Below, piece by piece: positions 1 through 9,058 of a stretch of 64,000 nt of DNA. Source of the DNA: Tepidicella baoligensis (GTDB taxonomy: Bacteria > Pseudomonadota > Gammaproteobacteria > Burkholderiales > Burkholderiaceae_C); the NCBI RefSeq assembly GCF_013432195.1, contig NZ_JACCDB010000001.1, positions 335,679 through 399,678 of the forward strand. The letters are read 5' to 3'. Both the position numbers and the translations under genes were made by a program. Numbering within the stretch: the first letter of the stretch is position 1; each line of letters begins with the position of its first letter. The notes below the pieces were generated by a model. That model did no database searches. It had not been told where the DNA came from and saw only the letters and a list, made by a program, of their open reading frames with translations.

Positions 1-890
1 TGCCGCTCTACCACATCTTCGCGCTCACCCTCATGCTGCTGGTCATGCGCCACGGGGCCCATGCCACCCTCATCCCCAACCCGCGCGACATCCCGAAATT
101 CATCGAAACCCTCAAGAGCCGACCGTTCAACGTGCTGTCGGGCGTCAACACCCTGTTCAACGGCCTGCTGAACAACGCGCGTTTCCGCCAGCTCGATTTT
201 TCCAGTCTGGTGCTGACACAGGCCGGTGGCATGGCGGCCTCGGAGGGCACGGCCAAGCAATGGCAGGCCATCACCAAGTGCACCATGATCGAGGGCTGGG
301 GCATGAGCGAGACGTGCGCCATCGGCACCAACAACCCGGTCACCAACACCGAGTTCACCGGCACCATCGGCCTGCCGCTGCCCGGTATCGACATCGCCAT
401 CAAGGACGACGACGGCCTGAGTCTGCCCGTGGGCAGCACCGGTGAGATCTGCATCAAGGGCCCGAACGTGATGCCGGGCTACTACAACAAGCCCGAAGAG
501 AACGCCAAGACCTTCACCGCCGACGGCTACATGCGCACGGGCGACATCGGCATCATGGACGAGCGCGGCTACATCCGCATCGTGGACCGCAAGAAGGACA
601 TGATCATCGTCTCGGGCTTCAATGTGTTCCCGACCGAGATCGACAACGTCGTCTCCACCTGCCCGGGCGTGCTGGAGTGCGCGGCCGTGGGTGTGCCCGA
701 CGAGCACTCGGGCGAGGCGGTCAAGCTCTACGTGGTGCGCAGCGACCCGACGCTCACGGAGGAGCAGGTGATGCGCTTCTGCCACGACAACCTGACCGGC
801 TACAAACGGCCCAAGTACATCGAATTCCGCGACGAGCTGCCCAAGACCAACGTGGGCAAGATCCTGCGCCGGGAATTGCGGCAGAAGTGA
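1..890 (+). CDS. fadD: Long-chain-fatty-acid--CoA ligase, 3' part (5' end outside window)
   Basis: This is the C-terminal part of an adenylate-forming acyl-CoA synthetase, which activates fatty acids with ATP and CoA for beta-oxidation. Reading frame 3 is open from the first base, so the gene begins upstream; about 295 residues are visible. The fragment opens with PLYHIFALT, typical of FadD. It carries the GWGMSE block that precedes the adenylate pocket, the YMRTGDIG motif with its conserved aspartate, the DRKKDMIIVSGFNVFP hinge, and the C-terminal catalytic lysine in TNVGKILRREL. Nothing looks damaged. The next gene starts about 70 nt downstream on the same strand. The family is certain. FadD rather than a paralogous medium-chain ligase is a judgement from overall resemblance. 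Confidence 0.9.
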   Translation, partial: PLYHIFALTLMLLVMRHGAHATLIPNPRDIPKFIETLKSRPFNVLSGVNTLFNGLLNNARFRQLDFSSLVLTQAGGMAASEGTAKQWQAITKCTMIEGWGMSETCAIGTNNPVTNTEFTGTIGLPLPGIDIAIKDDDGLSLPVGSTGEICIKGPNVMPGYYNKPEENAKTFTADGYMRTGDIGIMDERGYIRIVDRKKDMIIVSGFNVFPTEIDNVVSTCPGVLECAAVGVPDEHSGEAVKLYVVRSDPTLTEEQVMRFCHDNLTGYKRPKYIEFRDELPKTNVGKILRRELRQK

Positions 891-961
891 TCCGCCTGCC
901 CTCCTTTGCACTCCATACCCCCTATACTGGGAGCACCACCTCCACCGATCCACCATCTCAC

Positions 962-1717
962 ATGCCCGCGCTGGATCTTCGGACCATCGTTTTTCTGACC
1001 GGAGCCATCGGCATGTTGCTGCTCCTGGCCGGCACCCGCCACTTCTACGGCGAGCGGCTACCTCGGTGGACCTGGATAGCCCTGGGGTTCACCGCGCTGA
1101 CCCTGTATGGATGGGGCATCGTGAATCCTCAGTACAGTGCTGGGTTGCTGTGGGTCAGTGCCTTCATGGCTGCCATGCTAAGCCACCACTTCTACACCGT
1201 CTGGCGCCATGACCACGAAAGTTTCGCGGCCCGGCTCATGCTCGTCGTGCTCGCGTGCATGGTCGTGTGGATGCTGGCGCGCGCCGTGACGGCCCCCTCC
1301 CTGCCCGCCGGCGCAGACCTCTTCGACCCCTCACCGCTGCAGAGCCTCTACATCGGAGGTTATGCCTTTGCACTGATGACGATGACCGTCGGCTGCATCC
1401 TGCTCATGTTCGAGCGGCTGCGCCAGATCGATGTGCTGGGCCGCTTCGGGGGTGCAGGATTCATGGCCGCCGTTCTGCCCGCCACCGTTCAGGGCCGGCA
1501 GGTGGCAGAAGGCATCCGGGCCAGCCGCTCGTCCCAACCCGGCCTGCCGACATGCAGTGTGAGCATCGGCATGGCCACGTTGGCCGGGCCGATCGGCCAT
1601 CAGCCCACCCAGACGGTGCTGGATCGCCTCATCGCCGAGGCCGACCATGCCCTTTACGATGCCAAGACAGCTGGCCGTGATCGCGCAGCTGTCTATACCC
1701 CGCTTCTCGCAGCATGA
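962..1717 (+). CDS. Membrane protein with an internally deleted, degenerate GGDEF domain
   Basis: The 251-residue product has five to six hydrophobic segments in residues 1-150. It then passes directly from FERLRQ into IDVLGRFGGAGF at residues 156-167. In an intact diguanylate cyclase about 70-80 residues lie between these points, holding DxLTGLxNRR and the metal- and GTP-binding residues. Here that half is missing in frame, and the signature reads GGAGF instead of GGDEF or GGEEF. The rest of the fold (CSVSIGMA, EADHALYDAKTAGRD) is kept. It cannot be a normal cyclase. It may be a decaying gene or a membrane protein with a scaffold role. The ATG at 962 was chosen because the membrane region begins there; upstream codons in this frame overlap fadD. 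It overlaps the next gene by 4 nt. Confidence 0.75.
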   Translation: MPALDLRTIVFLTGAIGMLLLLAGTRHFYGERLPRWTWIALGFTALTLYGWGIVNPQYSAGLLWVSAFMAAMLSHHFYTVWRHDHESFAARLMLVVLACMVVWMLARAVTAPSLPAGADLFDPSPLQSLYIGGYAFALMTMTVGCILLMFERLRQIDVLGRFGGAGFMAAVLPATVQGRQVAEGIRASRSSQPGLPTCSVSIGMATLAGPIGHQPTQTVLDRLIAEADHALYDAKTAGRDRAAVYTPLLAA

Positions 1718-2652
1718 CGCACGCCACCCCCCCATCCATCCTGCCCCCCGGCATCCAGGTATGGGAACGGGGCTGGCTGTCGGCCAACAACATCCTGATC
1801 GACGGGCCGGACGGCGCCACGCTGATCGATTCGGGCTACTGTACCCATGCGGAGCAGACGCTGGCCCTCGTCACCACCGCCCTGGGCGAACGCCCATTGA
1901 CGCGCCTGCTCAACACCCACCTGCACAGCGACCATTGCGGGGGCAACGCGGCTCTGCAGGCCCGCTTCCCGGCCCTGACCACCTGGATCCCGCCCGGCCA
2001 CGCCGACGCCGTGGCCCGCTGGGACACACAGGTGCTCACCTACCACGCCACCGGCCAGAGTTGTCCGCGCTTCCGGCTCGACGGCGTGCTCACGCCGGGC
2101 GAGACGTTGCGCATCGGCGGGCGAGACTGGCAGATCCACGCCGCCCCGGGGCACGACCCGCACGCGATCCTGCTGTTTCAGGCCGACCACGGCGTGCTCA
2201 TTTCGGGCGACGCCCTGTGGGAAAACGGTTTTGGCGTGGTCTTTCCGGAACTGGACGGTGACTCGGCCTTTGCCGAGGTCGGCGCCACCTTGGACCTGAT
2301 CGAGGCCTTGCAACCCCGGGTCGTGATTCCTGGACACGGCCGACCCTTCGGGGGTACAGATGCCATCACCGCCGCCATCGGCCGCGCGCGCAGCCGGTTG
2401 CGTCAATTTATGGACGCACCCGACAAACACCTGCGCTACGCCTGGAAGGTGCTGCTGAAGTTCAAACTGCTGGAATGGCAACGCGCGCCCCGCGACGCCT
2501 TCATGGCCTGGGCCATGCAAACACCCTACTTGGTGCAGCAGCACGAACGCCACGGCGAAGGCGACATGGCCCAGTGGCTGGAGCGACTGCTGCAGGAGCT
2601 GGCTGCCTCCGGGGCAGCCCGTCTGGAGCCAGGCTGGATCATCGACGCCTGA
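1714..2652 (+). CDS. Metallo-beta-lactamase-fold hydrolase
   Basis: The 312-residue protein belongs to the metallo-beta-lactamase superfamily. The zinc-binding motif THLHSDH gives H69, H71, D73 and H74. Further ligand regions are visible in GHDPH, ISGDALW and IPGHGRP. The C-terminal part (about 220-312) is helical and tryptophan-rich, as in the glyoxalase II-like and quinoline-type hydrolases. The substrate cannot be read from the sequence; thioesters or lactones are possibilities. The start ATG overlaps the stop of the preceding gene (ATGA), suggesting translational coupling. The stop is 4 nt from the stop of the convergent argC. Confidence 0.85.
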   Translation: MTHATPPSILPPGIQVWERGWLSANNILIDGPDGATLIDSGYCTHAEQTLALVTTALGERPLTRLLNTHLHSDHCGGNAALQARFPALTTWIPPGHADAVARWDTQVLTYHATGQSCPRFRLDGVLTPGETLRIGGRDWQIHAAPGHDPHAILLFQADHGVLISGDALWENGFGVVFPELDGDSAFAEVGATLDLIEALQPRVVIPGHGRPFGGTDAITAAIGRARSRLRQFMDAPDKHLRYAWKVLLKFKLLEWQRAPRDAFMAWAMQTPYLVQQHERHGEGDMAQWLERLLQELAASGAARLEPGWIIDA

Positions 2653-2656
2653 AGCG

Positions 2657-3577
2657 TCAGAGCCCCAGCATCAACTGCAAGTTCTGTACCGCCGCCCCGC
2701 TGGCGCCCTTGCCCAGGTTGTCGAGCCGGGCCACCAGCACCGCGTGGCGGTGCACCTCGTTGCCAAACACGCGCAACTCCAGCTGGTTGGTGTTGGCCAA
2801 AGCCACGGCATCGAGCTTGCCGTCGTCGGTAGGAGGCTCCACGGTTACGTAGCGGCTGCCGGCGTAATGTGCAGCCAGGGCCTCATGGAGGTCGGACGCC
2901 CTCACATGGCCCGGCAGGGCATCCAAGTGCAGTGGCAGCTGCACCAGCATGCCTTGTGGAAAGTTGCCCACGGACGGCATGAACAGCGGTCGCCGGGTCA
3001 GGCCGGTATAGGCCATGATCTCGGGGAGGTGCTTGTGGCTGAGGCTCAGGGCGTAGAGCTCGAACGGCGCAGCGGTGCCCGCCTCATAGGCCTCGACCAT
3101 GGCGCGCCCTCCGCCGGTATAGCCGCTCACGCTGGGCAGGCTGAGCGGGAAGTCCTTCGGGATCAGGCCGGCATCGACCAGCGGACGAATCAGGGCAATG
3201 GCCCCGGTGGCATAGCAGCCCGGGTTGGCCACCCGCTCGGCCGCGCGCACCGCCTCGGCCTGCCCGGTGCAGAGCTCGGGAAATCCATACACCCAGCCCG
3301 GCGCCACGCGGTGCGCAGTCGATGCGTCGATGATGCGCGGCGCCTTGCCGCCCTCGGCCTTCAAACCATCGACCATGGCAACCGACTCCCGAGCCGCATC
3401 GTCGTGCAGGCACAGGATGACCAGATCGGCCTGCGCCATCAGCTCGCGCTTGGCAGCCGGATCCTTGCGGCGCGCCGGGTCGATGCTGATCAGCCGCACG
3501 GCGGGCATCGCGGCGAGCCGCTCACGAATCTGCAGACCGGTGGTGCCGACCTCGCCATCGATGAAAACTTGGGGCAT
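2657..3577 (-). CDS. argC: N-acetyl-gamma-glutamyl-phosphate reductase (type 2)
   Basis: ArgC catalyses the NADPH-dependent reduction of N-acetylglutamyl phosphate to the semialdehyde in arginine biosynthesis. The 306-residue product is the short type 2 form. It starts with [17 protein letters not shown], the nucleotide-binding loop, and has its catalytic cysteine at about residue 121 in [10 protein letters not shown]. The [10 protein letters not shown] segment and the HKHLPEI histidines are present. The start at 3577 is chosen over an upstream in-frame codon because AAGGAG lies about 8 nt before it. No other arg gene is adjacent. Confidence 0.95.
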   Translation of the reverse strand: MPQVFIDGEVGTTGLQIRERLAAMPAVRLISIDPARRKDPAAKRELMAQADLVILCLHDDAARESVAMVDGLKAEGGKAPRIIDASTAHRVAPGWVYGFPELCTGQAEAVRAAERVANPGCYATGAIALIRPLVDAGLIPKDFPLSLPSVSGYTGGGRAMVEAYEAGTAAPFELYALSLSHKHLPEIMAYTGLTRRPLFMPSVGNFPQGMLVQLPLHLDALPGHVRASDLHEALAAHYAGSRYVTVEPPTDDGKLDAVALANTNQLELRVFGNEVHRHAVLVARLDNLGKGASGAAVQNLQLMLGL

Positions 3578-3793
3578 GGAACAATCTCCTTGGGGTATCG
3601 GCCAGGCCTTGCCTTGGGTCATGCAGACGCGGCGCTGTCAGCCTGGCACAAGGTTTTGTGCATGGCAGCATGATACAGTTCGAATTCCGTGTGTCCTTTG
3701 GCCTGTTGCACCGTAATCGTGGCCGTACATGCCCACGCTACCTTGCCCTCAGGGCGGACGTGTTGTGTTTGACTCTTGCAGAGAGCGATTTTC
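3578..3793. promoter_or_regulatory. Divergent intergenic region between argC and sucC
   Basis: These 216 bases separate two divergently transcribed genes and must hold both promoters. I see no gene here. A 6-bp inverted repeat with a 4-nt loop (GCACAA-GGTT-TTGTGC, 3646-3661) lies near the argC side and could be an operator half or chance. No convincing pair of -35 and -10 boxes stands out on either strand. The sucC start has only a weak ribosome-binding site (GAGAGCG). Confidence 0.35.
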
Positions 3794-4957
3794 ATGAAGA
3801 TTCACGAGTACCAAGGCAAGGAAATCTTGCGTCAGTTCGGTGTGCCCGTTCCGCGCGGCATTCCCGCCTTCACGGTGCAGGAAGCCGTCGAAGCCGCCCA
3901 GAAGCTGGGTGGCCCTGTGTGGGTGGTCAAAGCCCAGATCCACGCCGGCGGCCGTGGCAAGGGCGGCGGCGTGAAAGTGGCCAAGAGCATCGACGAGGTC
4001 AAGGCCCGCGCCAGCGAGATCCTGGGTATGCAACTGGTCACGCACCAGACGGGGCCTGAAGGCCAGAAGGTCCGCCGCCTCTACATCGAGGACGGCGCCG
4101 ACATTCAGAAGGAATACTACCTGTCCGTGGTGACCGACCGGGCCACCCAGAAAGTGGCCTTCATCGCCTCCAGCGAAGGCGGCATGGACATCGAGGAAGT
4201 GGCCCACAACACCCCCGAGAAGATCGTCAAGGTGTTCGTGGACCCGCTGATTGGCCTGACCGATGCCCAGGCCCAGGAACTCGCCGCCGGCATCCAGATG
4301 CCCGCCGACTCCGTCGCCCAGTTCGTGGACGTGTGCCAGAAGCTCTACAAGTGCTACATGGAGACCGACGCCTCCCTGGTCGAGATCAACCCCCTGAACC
4401 GTGACAGCAAGGGCAACATCATCGCCCTGGATGCCAAATTCAACTTTGACGCCAACGCGCTGTTCCGCCACCCCGAGATCGTGGCCCTGCGCGATCTGGA
4501 CGAGGAAGACCCGGCCGAGATCGAAGCCTCCAAGTTCGACCTCGCCTACATCAGCCTGGACGGCAACATCGGCTGCCTGGTCAACGGCGCCGGCCTGGCC
4601 ATGGCCACCATGGACACCATCAAGCTGTTCGGCGCCGAGCCGGCCAACTTCCTCGACGTGGGCGGCGGCGCCACCCCCGAGAAGGTGACCGAAGCCTTCA
4701 AGATCATGCTCAAGAACCCCAAGGTCAAGGCCATTCTGGTCAACATCTTCGGTGGCATCATGCGCTGCGACACCATCGCCACCGGCGTCATCACCGCCTG
4801 CAAGGCCGTGAACCTGAACGTGCCGCTGGTGGTGCGCATGAAGGGCACCAACGAAGAACTGGGCAAGAAAATGCTGGCCGAATCCGGCCTGCCCATCATC
4901 AGCGCCGACACCATGGCCGAAGCCGCCCAGAAAGTGGCCGCTGCCGTCAACGCCTAA
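3794..4957 (+). CDS. sucC: Succinate--CoA ligase (ADP-forming), beta subunit
   Basis: SucC pairs with SucD to interconvert succinyl-CoA and succinate with substrate-level ATP or GTP formation in the TCA cycle. The product is 387 residues, matching the family, and starts [17 protein letters not shown]. The ATP-grasp domain (about 1-240) is followed by the CoA-ligase domain with GGGATPEKV and the [10 protein letters not shown] loop. An upstream in-frame ATG (3776) is rejected because homologues start at MKIHEYQ. sucD follows after 23 nt on the same strand. Confidence 0.98.
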   Translation: MKIHEYQGKEILRQFGVPVPRGIPAFTVQEAVEAAQKLGGPVWVVKAQIHAGGRGKGGGVKVAKSIDEVKARASEILGMQLVTHQTGPEGQKVRRLYIEDGADIQKEYYLSVVTDRATQKVAFIASSEGGMDIEEVAHNTPEKIVKVFVDPLIGLTDAQAQELAAGIQMPADSVAQFVDVCQKLYKCYMETDASLVEINPLNRDSKGNIIALDAKFNFDANALFRHPEIVALRDLDEEDPAEIEASKFDLAYISLDGNIGCLVNGAGLAMATMDTIKLFGAEPANFLDVGGGATPEKVTEAFKIMLKNPKVKAILVNIFGGIMRCDTIATGVITACKAVNLNVPLVVRMKGTNEELGKKMLAESGLPIISADTMAEAAQKVAAAVNA

Positions 4958-4980
4958 GCCCAGGAAAGCGAGAACACGTC

Positions 4981-5874
4981 ATGTCGATCTACATCAACAA
5001 AGACACCAAGGTCATCACCCAGGGCATCACCGGCAAGACCGGCCAGTTCCACACCGAGAAGTGCCAGGAATACGCCAACGGCAAGAACTGCTTCGTGGCT
5101 GGCGTGAACCCCAAGAAGGCCGGCGAGAAGATTTTCGACATTCCCATCTACGCCAGCGTCAAGGAGGCCGCCGCCGAAACCGGCGCCACCGTCTCGGTGA
5201 TCTACGTACCGCCCGCTGGCGCGGCCGACGCCATCTGGGAAGCGGTCGAGGCCGACCTGGACATGGTCATCTGCATCACAGAGGGCATCCCCATCCGTGA
5301 CATGTTGATCGTGCGCAACAAAATGAAAGCCAAGGAAGCCGCTGGCGGCAAAAAGACCCTGCTGCTCGGCCCCAACTGCCCCGGCCTGATCACGCCCGAC
5401 GAGATCAAGATCGGCATCATGCCCGGCCACATCCACAAGAAGGGCCGCGTGGGCGTGGTGTCGCGCTCCGGCACCCTGACCTACGAAGCCGTGGCACAGC
5501 TCACCGAGCTGGGCATCGGCCAGTCGTCGGCCGTCGGCATCGGCGGTGACCCGATCAACGGTCTCAAGCACATCGACGTGATGAAGGCCTTCAACGACGA
5601 TCCGGACACCGACGCCGTGATCATGATCGGCGAGATCGGCGGTCCCGACGAGGCCGAGGCCGCCCTGTGGTGCAAGGCGAACATGAAGAAGCCCATCGTG
5701 GGCTTCATCGCCGGCGTCACCGCCCCTCCGGGCAAGCGCATGGGCCACGCCGGCGCGCTGATCAGCGGCGGCGCCGACACGGCCGACGCCAAACTGGCCA
5801 TCATGGAGGAGTGCGGCTTCAAGGTGACCCGCAACCCGTCGGAGATGGGTCGTCTGCTCAAGAGCCTGCTCTGA
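4981..5874 (+). CDS. sucD: Succinate--CoA ligase (ADP-forming), alpha subunit
   Basis: SucD binds CoA and carries the phosphohistidine intermediate of the ligase. The 297-residue product begins [21 protein letters not shown], the Rossmann CoA-binding domain. It has GPNCPGLI and, near residue 246, [10 protein letters not shown] with the catalytic histidine. The gene follows sucC and is closed by the intrinsic terminator at 5915, so sucCD look like a two-gene operon. Confidence 0.98.
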   Translation: MSIYINKDTKVITQGITGKTGQFHTEKCQEYANGKNCFVAGVNPKKAGEKIFDIPIYASVKEAAAETGATVSVIYVPPAGAADAIWEAVEADLDMVICITEGIPIRDMLIVRNKMKAKEAAGGKKTLLLGPNCPGLITPDEIKIGIMPGHIHKKGRVGVVSRSGTLTYEAVAQLTELGIGQSSAVGIGGDPINGLKHIDVMKAFNDDPDTDAVIMIGEIGGPDEAEAALWCKANMKKPIVGFIAGVTAPPGKRMGHAGALISGGADTADAKLAIMEECGFKVTRNPSEMGRLLKSLL

Positions 5875-5914
5875 GCCGGCACGGGGGCAGCCAACCCCCT
5901 CCCACCATTCACAG

Positions 5915-5938
5915 AGGCCCGCCTGAGCGGGCCTTTTT
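5915..5938 (+). terminator. Intrinsic terminator after sucCD
   Basis: A perfect 8-bp stem (AGGCCCGC / GCGGGCCT) with the tetraloop CTGA runs directly into a T tract (TTTTT). This is a textbook rho-independent terminator 40 nt after the sucD stop. Confidence 0.93.
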
Positions 5939-6015
5939 CATGCCGGGTGGCGAAATCGATCGGTCCGAGCCTGCTCAGCCACGCTACACTGGGGCCTCAC
6001 CCCACCGCTCACGCC

Positions 6016-6795
6016 ATGAAATGTGCCTTTTTCAGCCTGACCGACACCGGCCGGGTCCGCGCCAACAACGAAGACGCCCTGGCGATCGTGCCGGAAGCAG
6101 GCCTCGTCGTCCTGGCCGATGGCATGGGCGGCTACAACGCCGGGGAAGTGGCCAGCGCCCTGGCCACCGAAACGGTGGTGGCCCGCCTAGGCACCTCCAT
6201 GCCTGGGCAGCAGACCGGCCACCACCGGCTGACACAGGCGCTGACGGAGGCCATCCGCGCGGCCAACCGAGCCGTGTTCGACGCCTCGCGCAGCGAATAC
6301 GACCTCCGCGGCATGGCCACCACGCTGGTCGCCGGCGTTTTTGCGGGGGCCAGACTCGTTATCGCCCACGTCGGCGACTCGCGGGTATACCGGTTCCGCC
6401 AAGGCCACCTGGCGCGCCTGACGCGCGACCACTCGCTGTTGCAGCAGCAGGTGGATGCCGGTCTGATCTCCCCGGAACTGGCCCGGCTGGCACAGCACAA
6501 GAACCTCGTCACGCGGGCCATCGGCGTCGCGGCCAGCGTGGACATCGACATGCAGGAACACGTGGTGCAGCCAGGAGACACCTACCTGTTCTGCTCCGAT
6601 GGCCTCAACGACATGCTCACCGACGCCCAAATGGCCGCCATCCTGAGGCACCACCCACCGCTGGAACACGCCGCCCGGGCCCTGCTGGACAGCGCGAATG
6701 CCGCCGGCGGGCACGACAATATCTCCCTCGTCCTGGTGCATTGCGCGCCCGAATCCACGCGGCAGACCCCGGACCCGACCCTGTTGACCCATTGA
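6016..6795 (+). CDS. PP2C-type serine/threonine protein phosphatase
   Basis: The 259-residue protein is a PPM/PP2C metal-dependent phosphatase of the bacterial Stp/PppA type. The visible motifs are the RxxNEDA start with its metal aspartate (residues 17-22), LADGMGGYNAGEVAS, the HVGDSRVYRFR strand, LTRDHSLL, CSDGLNDML and the closing GGHDNISLVL. All expected metal-binding aspartates are there. The start was set at 6016 because KCAFFSLTDTGRVR is where homologues begin; an in-frame ATG at 5947 would place the terminator region too close. An FHA protein follows 34 nt downstream, so the pair probably handles phosphothreonine signals. No Ser/Thr kinase lies in the window. Confidence 0.92.
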   Translation: MKCAFFSLTDTGRVRANNEDALAIVPEAGLVVLADGMGGYNAGEVASALATETVVARLGTSMPGQQTGHHRLTQALTEAIRAANRAVFDASRSEYDLRGMATTLVAGVFAGARLVIAHVGDSRVYRFRQGHLARLTRDHSLLQQQVDAGLISPELARLAQHKNLVTRAIGVAASVDIDMQEHVVQPGDTYLFCSDGLNDMLTDAQMAAILRHHPPLEHAARALLDSANAAGGHDNISLVLVHCAPESTRQTPDPTLLTH

Positions 6796-6829
6796 CCACT
6801 CGACGCGACCACCGGCCCTGGAGAACCCC

Positions 6830-7405
6830 ATGCCGACCCTGACCATCTCCCTCGACGGGGTGGACCTCAAGAGCATCGAACTGACCCAAACCCGCACCAC
6901 GCTGGGCCGCCGCCCTTACAACGACATCGTGGTGGACCACCTGGCCGTCAGTGGCGAACACGCCGTCTTCGTCCAGAAGCCGCAAGGGCTGGAGCTGATC
7001 GACCTCAACAGCACGAACGGCACCTATGTCAATGGCAAAGCCATCGTCACGGCCCTGCTCGCCCCTGGCGACCTGATCGAGATCGGCCGCTACAAGATGC
7101 GCGTGGCCCTGGAGTCTCAGCCGCCGCCGGCCCCCACAGCCCCCACGAACGCACGCATCCGGGTGCTCAACGGCCCCGCCGCTGGCAAGGAAATGCCCCT
7201 CACCAAGGCGGTGACCACACTGGGCAAGCCGGGTGTGGCGGTCGCCGCCATCAACCACCGTGCCGACGGCTACACCCTCAGCCTCCTTGACGGCCATACC
7301 CCTCCCCTGGTCAATGGGCAGCCGGTGGGCAAGGAGCCCGTGGTGCTGCACAGCAACGACGTGATCACCCTGGCGGGCACCGAGATGCAATTCCTGCTGA
7401 CCTGA
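6830..7405 (+). CDS. FHA domain protein with a second, degenerate FHA-like repeat
   Basis: The 191-residue protein has a clear N-terminal forkhead-associated domain that binds phosphothreonine peptides. It shows [10 protein letters not shown] at 25-34, SGEHA at 41-45 and [11 protein letters not shown] at 59-69. A proline/alanine linker (98-106) leads to a second repeat at about 107-190. That repeat keeps the beta-sandwich pattern ([21 protein letters not shown]) but lacks the arginine and SxxH binding residues. It sits behind the PP2C phosphatase on the same strand. Its last 41 nt overlap the 3' end of the convergent pyrF. Confidence 0.9.
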   Translation: MPTLTISLDGVDLKSIELTQTRTTLGRRPYNDIVVDHLAVSGEHAVFVQKPQGLELIDLNSTNGTYVNGKAIVTALLAPGDLIEIGRYKMRVALESQPPPAPTAPTNARIRVLNGPAAGKEMPLTKAVTTLGKPGVAVAAINHRADGYTLSLLDGHTPPLVNGQPVGKEPVVLHSNDVITLAGTEMQFLLT

Positions 7406-8240
7406 GCCCGGCATCCCACAGGGCGTCTCGGGTGCGCTCGGCCTCCCGGCGCGCGGCCTCGGCAAAGTCCGCGCCGGCACCCGCATACAGAATGGCCCGC
7501 GAGGAGTTGATGGCCACCAGCCCGGTGGTGCGCTCCCCTGTGCCGCGCCAGCCCGCCTTGACGGTCGCCTGCGCGTCGCCCCCCTGGGCCCCCACGCCGG
7601 GAATCAGCAAGGGAACGGCCGGCGCGATTTCCCGCACACGGGCGATTTCAGCCGGGTAAGTGGCGCCCACCACCAGCCCCACCTGCCCCCCGAGGTTCCA
7701 AGGCCCCTGCGCCAGCCGGGCGATGTGCTCGTACAGCAGGGGTTGGCCCTCGACACTGGCCAGCCGTTGGTTCTGGAAGTCGTCGCCCCCCGGGTTGCTG
7801 GTGCGGCACAGCAGGAACACCCCCTTGCCGGGGTATTGCAGATAGGGCTGCACCGAATCGAAACCCATGAAGGGCGACAGCGTCACCGCATCGGCACCAT
7901 AACGCTCGAATGCCTCCTTGGCATACTGCTCGGCGGTGCTGCCAATGTCGCCGCGCTTGGCGTCCAGAATGATCGGCACCTGCGGCGCCGCCACCCGGAT
8001 GTGCGCCATCAGCCGCTCCAACTGGTCTTCGGCCCGGTGTGCCGAAAAGTAAGCGATCTGCGGCTTGAAGGCGATCGCCAGATCGGCGGTGGCGTCCACG
8101 ATGGCGGCACAGAATTCGTAGATCCGGTCGGGATCGTTGCGCATGTGGTGCGGGAACCGGGCCGGATCGGGGTCCAGCCCCACACACAACAGGGAGCGGT
8201 TCTGGCGCTCGGCGGCATGCAGCATGTCGATGAAGTTCAT
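7365..8240 (-). CDS. pyrF: Orotidine 5'-phosphate decarboxylase (type 2)
   Basis: PyrF converts OMP to UMP, the last step of pyrimidine synthesis. The 291-residue product starts [25 protein letters not shown], characteristic of the longer type 2 enzymes. The catalytic [12 protein letters not shown] lysine and aspartates and the phosphate-binding [11 protein letters not shown] loop are intact. The protein is about 15-20 residues longer than usual at the C terminus. That extension lies where the gene overlaps the convergent FHA gene by 41 nt. Confidence 0.96.
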   Translation of the reverse strand: MNFIDMLHAAERQNRSLLCVGLDPDPARFPHHMRNDPDRIYEFCAAIVDATADLAIAFKPQIAYFSAHRAEDQLERLMAHIRVAAPQVPIILDAKRGDIGSTAEQYAKEAFERYGADAVTLSPFMGFDSVQPYLQYPGKGVFLLCRTSNPGGDDFQNQRLASVEGQPLLYEHIARLAQGPWNLGGQVGLVVGATYPAEIARVREIAPAVPLLIPGVGAQGGDAQATVKAGWRGTGERTTGLVAINSSRAILYAGAGADFAEAARREAERTRDALWDAGLRSAGIASRCPPG

Positions 8241-8281
8241 GTCCTGGATTGTAGGCAGGCCGTAGTGATACCCTATGGGCC

Positions 8282-9058
8282 ATGTGCCAACTGCTCGGTC
8301 TCAACTGTGCCACCCCCACCGACGCCAACTTCAGTTTCACGGGCTTGCGCCGCCGTGGCGGTGGCACCGACCACCATGCGGACGGCTGGGGCATCGCTTT
8401 TTTCGAAGGCAAGGGCCTGCGGCTGTTCGTGGACCACGAAAGCGCGGCGCATTCCCCGATGGCGGACTTTTTGCGCCGCTACCCGCTCAAGAGCACCAAC
8501 ATCATCGCTCACGTGCGCAAAGCCACCGAAGGCGAGGTCAAGCTGGAAAACACCCATCCGTTCACGCGCGAACTGTGGGGCCGGCACTGGGTGTTCGCCC
8601 ACAACGGCGACCTGAAGGCCTACCACCCCCACCTGCACAGCCATTTCCGCCCGGTGGGCAACACCGACAGCGAGCGCGCGTTTTGCTGGCTGATGCAGGA
8701 ACTGGCCAAATCCCACGCGGGCCTGCCCAGCGTGCCGGAGCTGACGCTGACGCTGCAAGAGCTGGTGCCCCAGATCCGCGCTTATGGCAGCTTCAACTTC
8801 CTCCTGTCCAACGGCGAAGCCCTGTGGGCCCACTGCAGCACCCAGTTGCACTACCTGATCCGCCAGCACCCCTTCTCCCAGGCCACCCTGATGGACGAGG
8901 ACTGGACCGTGAACTTCGCTGAAATCAACCAACCGGGAGACCGCGCCGCCGTGATCGTGACCACGCCCTTGACCCGCAACGAAACCTGGACCCCATTTGC
9001 CCCCGGCGAGCTCAAGGTGTTCGTGGATGGCCTACCCCTGAACCAGGAGGCACCGTGA
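8282..9058 (+). CDS. Class II glutamine amidotransferase (YafJ/DUF1933-like)
   Basis: The 258-residue protein starts MCQLLGLNC, so Cys2 becomes the N-terminal nucleophile after methionine removal, as in Ntn-type glutamine amidotransferases. [15 protein letters not shown] supplies the substrate arginine and the GWG motif; HVRKAT and FAHNGDL complete the fold. There is no second synthetase domain, so it matches the stand-alone YafJ-like family, whose physiological substrate is not settled. The GTG start of the next gene overlaps its stop (GTGA). Confidence 0.88.
   Translation: MCQLLGLNCATPTDANFSFTGLRRRGGGTDHHADGWGIAFFEGKGLRLFVDHESAAHSPMADFLRRYPLKSTNIIAHVRKATEGEVKLENTHPFTRELWGRHWVFAHNGDLKAYHPHLHSHFRPVGNTDSERAFCWLMQELAKSHAGLPSVPELTLTLQELVPQIRAYGSFNFLLSNGEALWAHCSTQLHYLIRQHPFSQATLMDEDWTVNFAEINQPGDRAAVIVTTPLTRNETWTPFAPGELKVFVDGLPLNQEAP

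Noticed and set aside
3646-3661. Hairpin between argC and sucC as a terminator
   Set aside because: It lies between divergent genes, has a short stem and no T tract, so termination makes no sense there.
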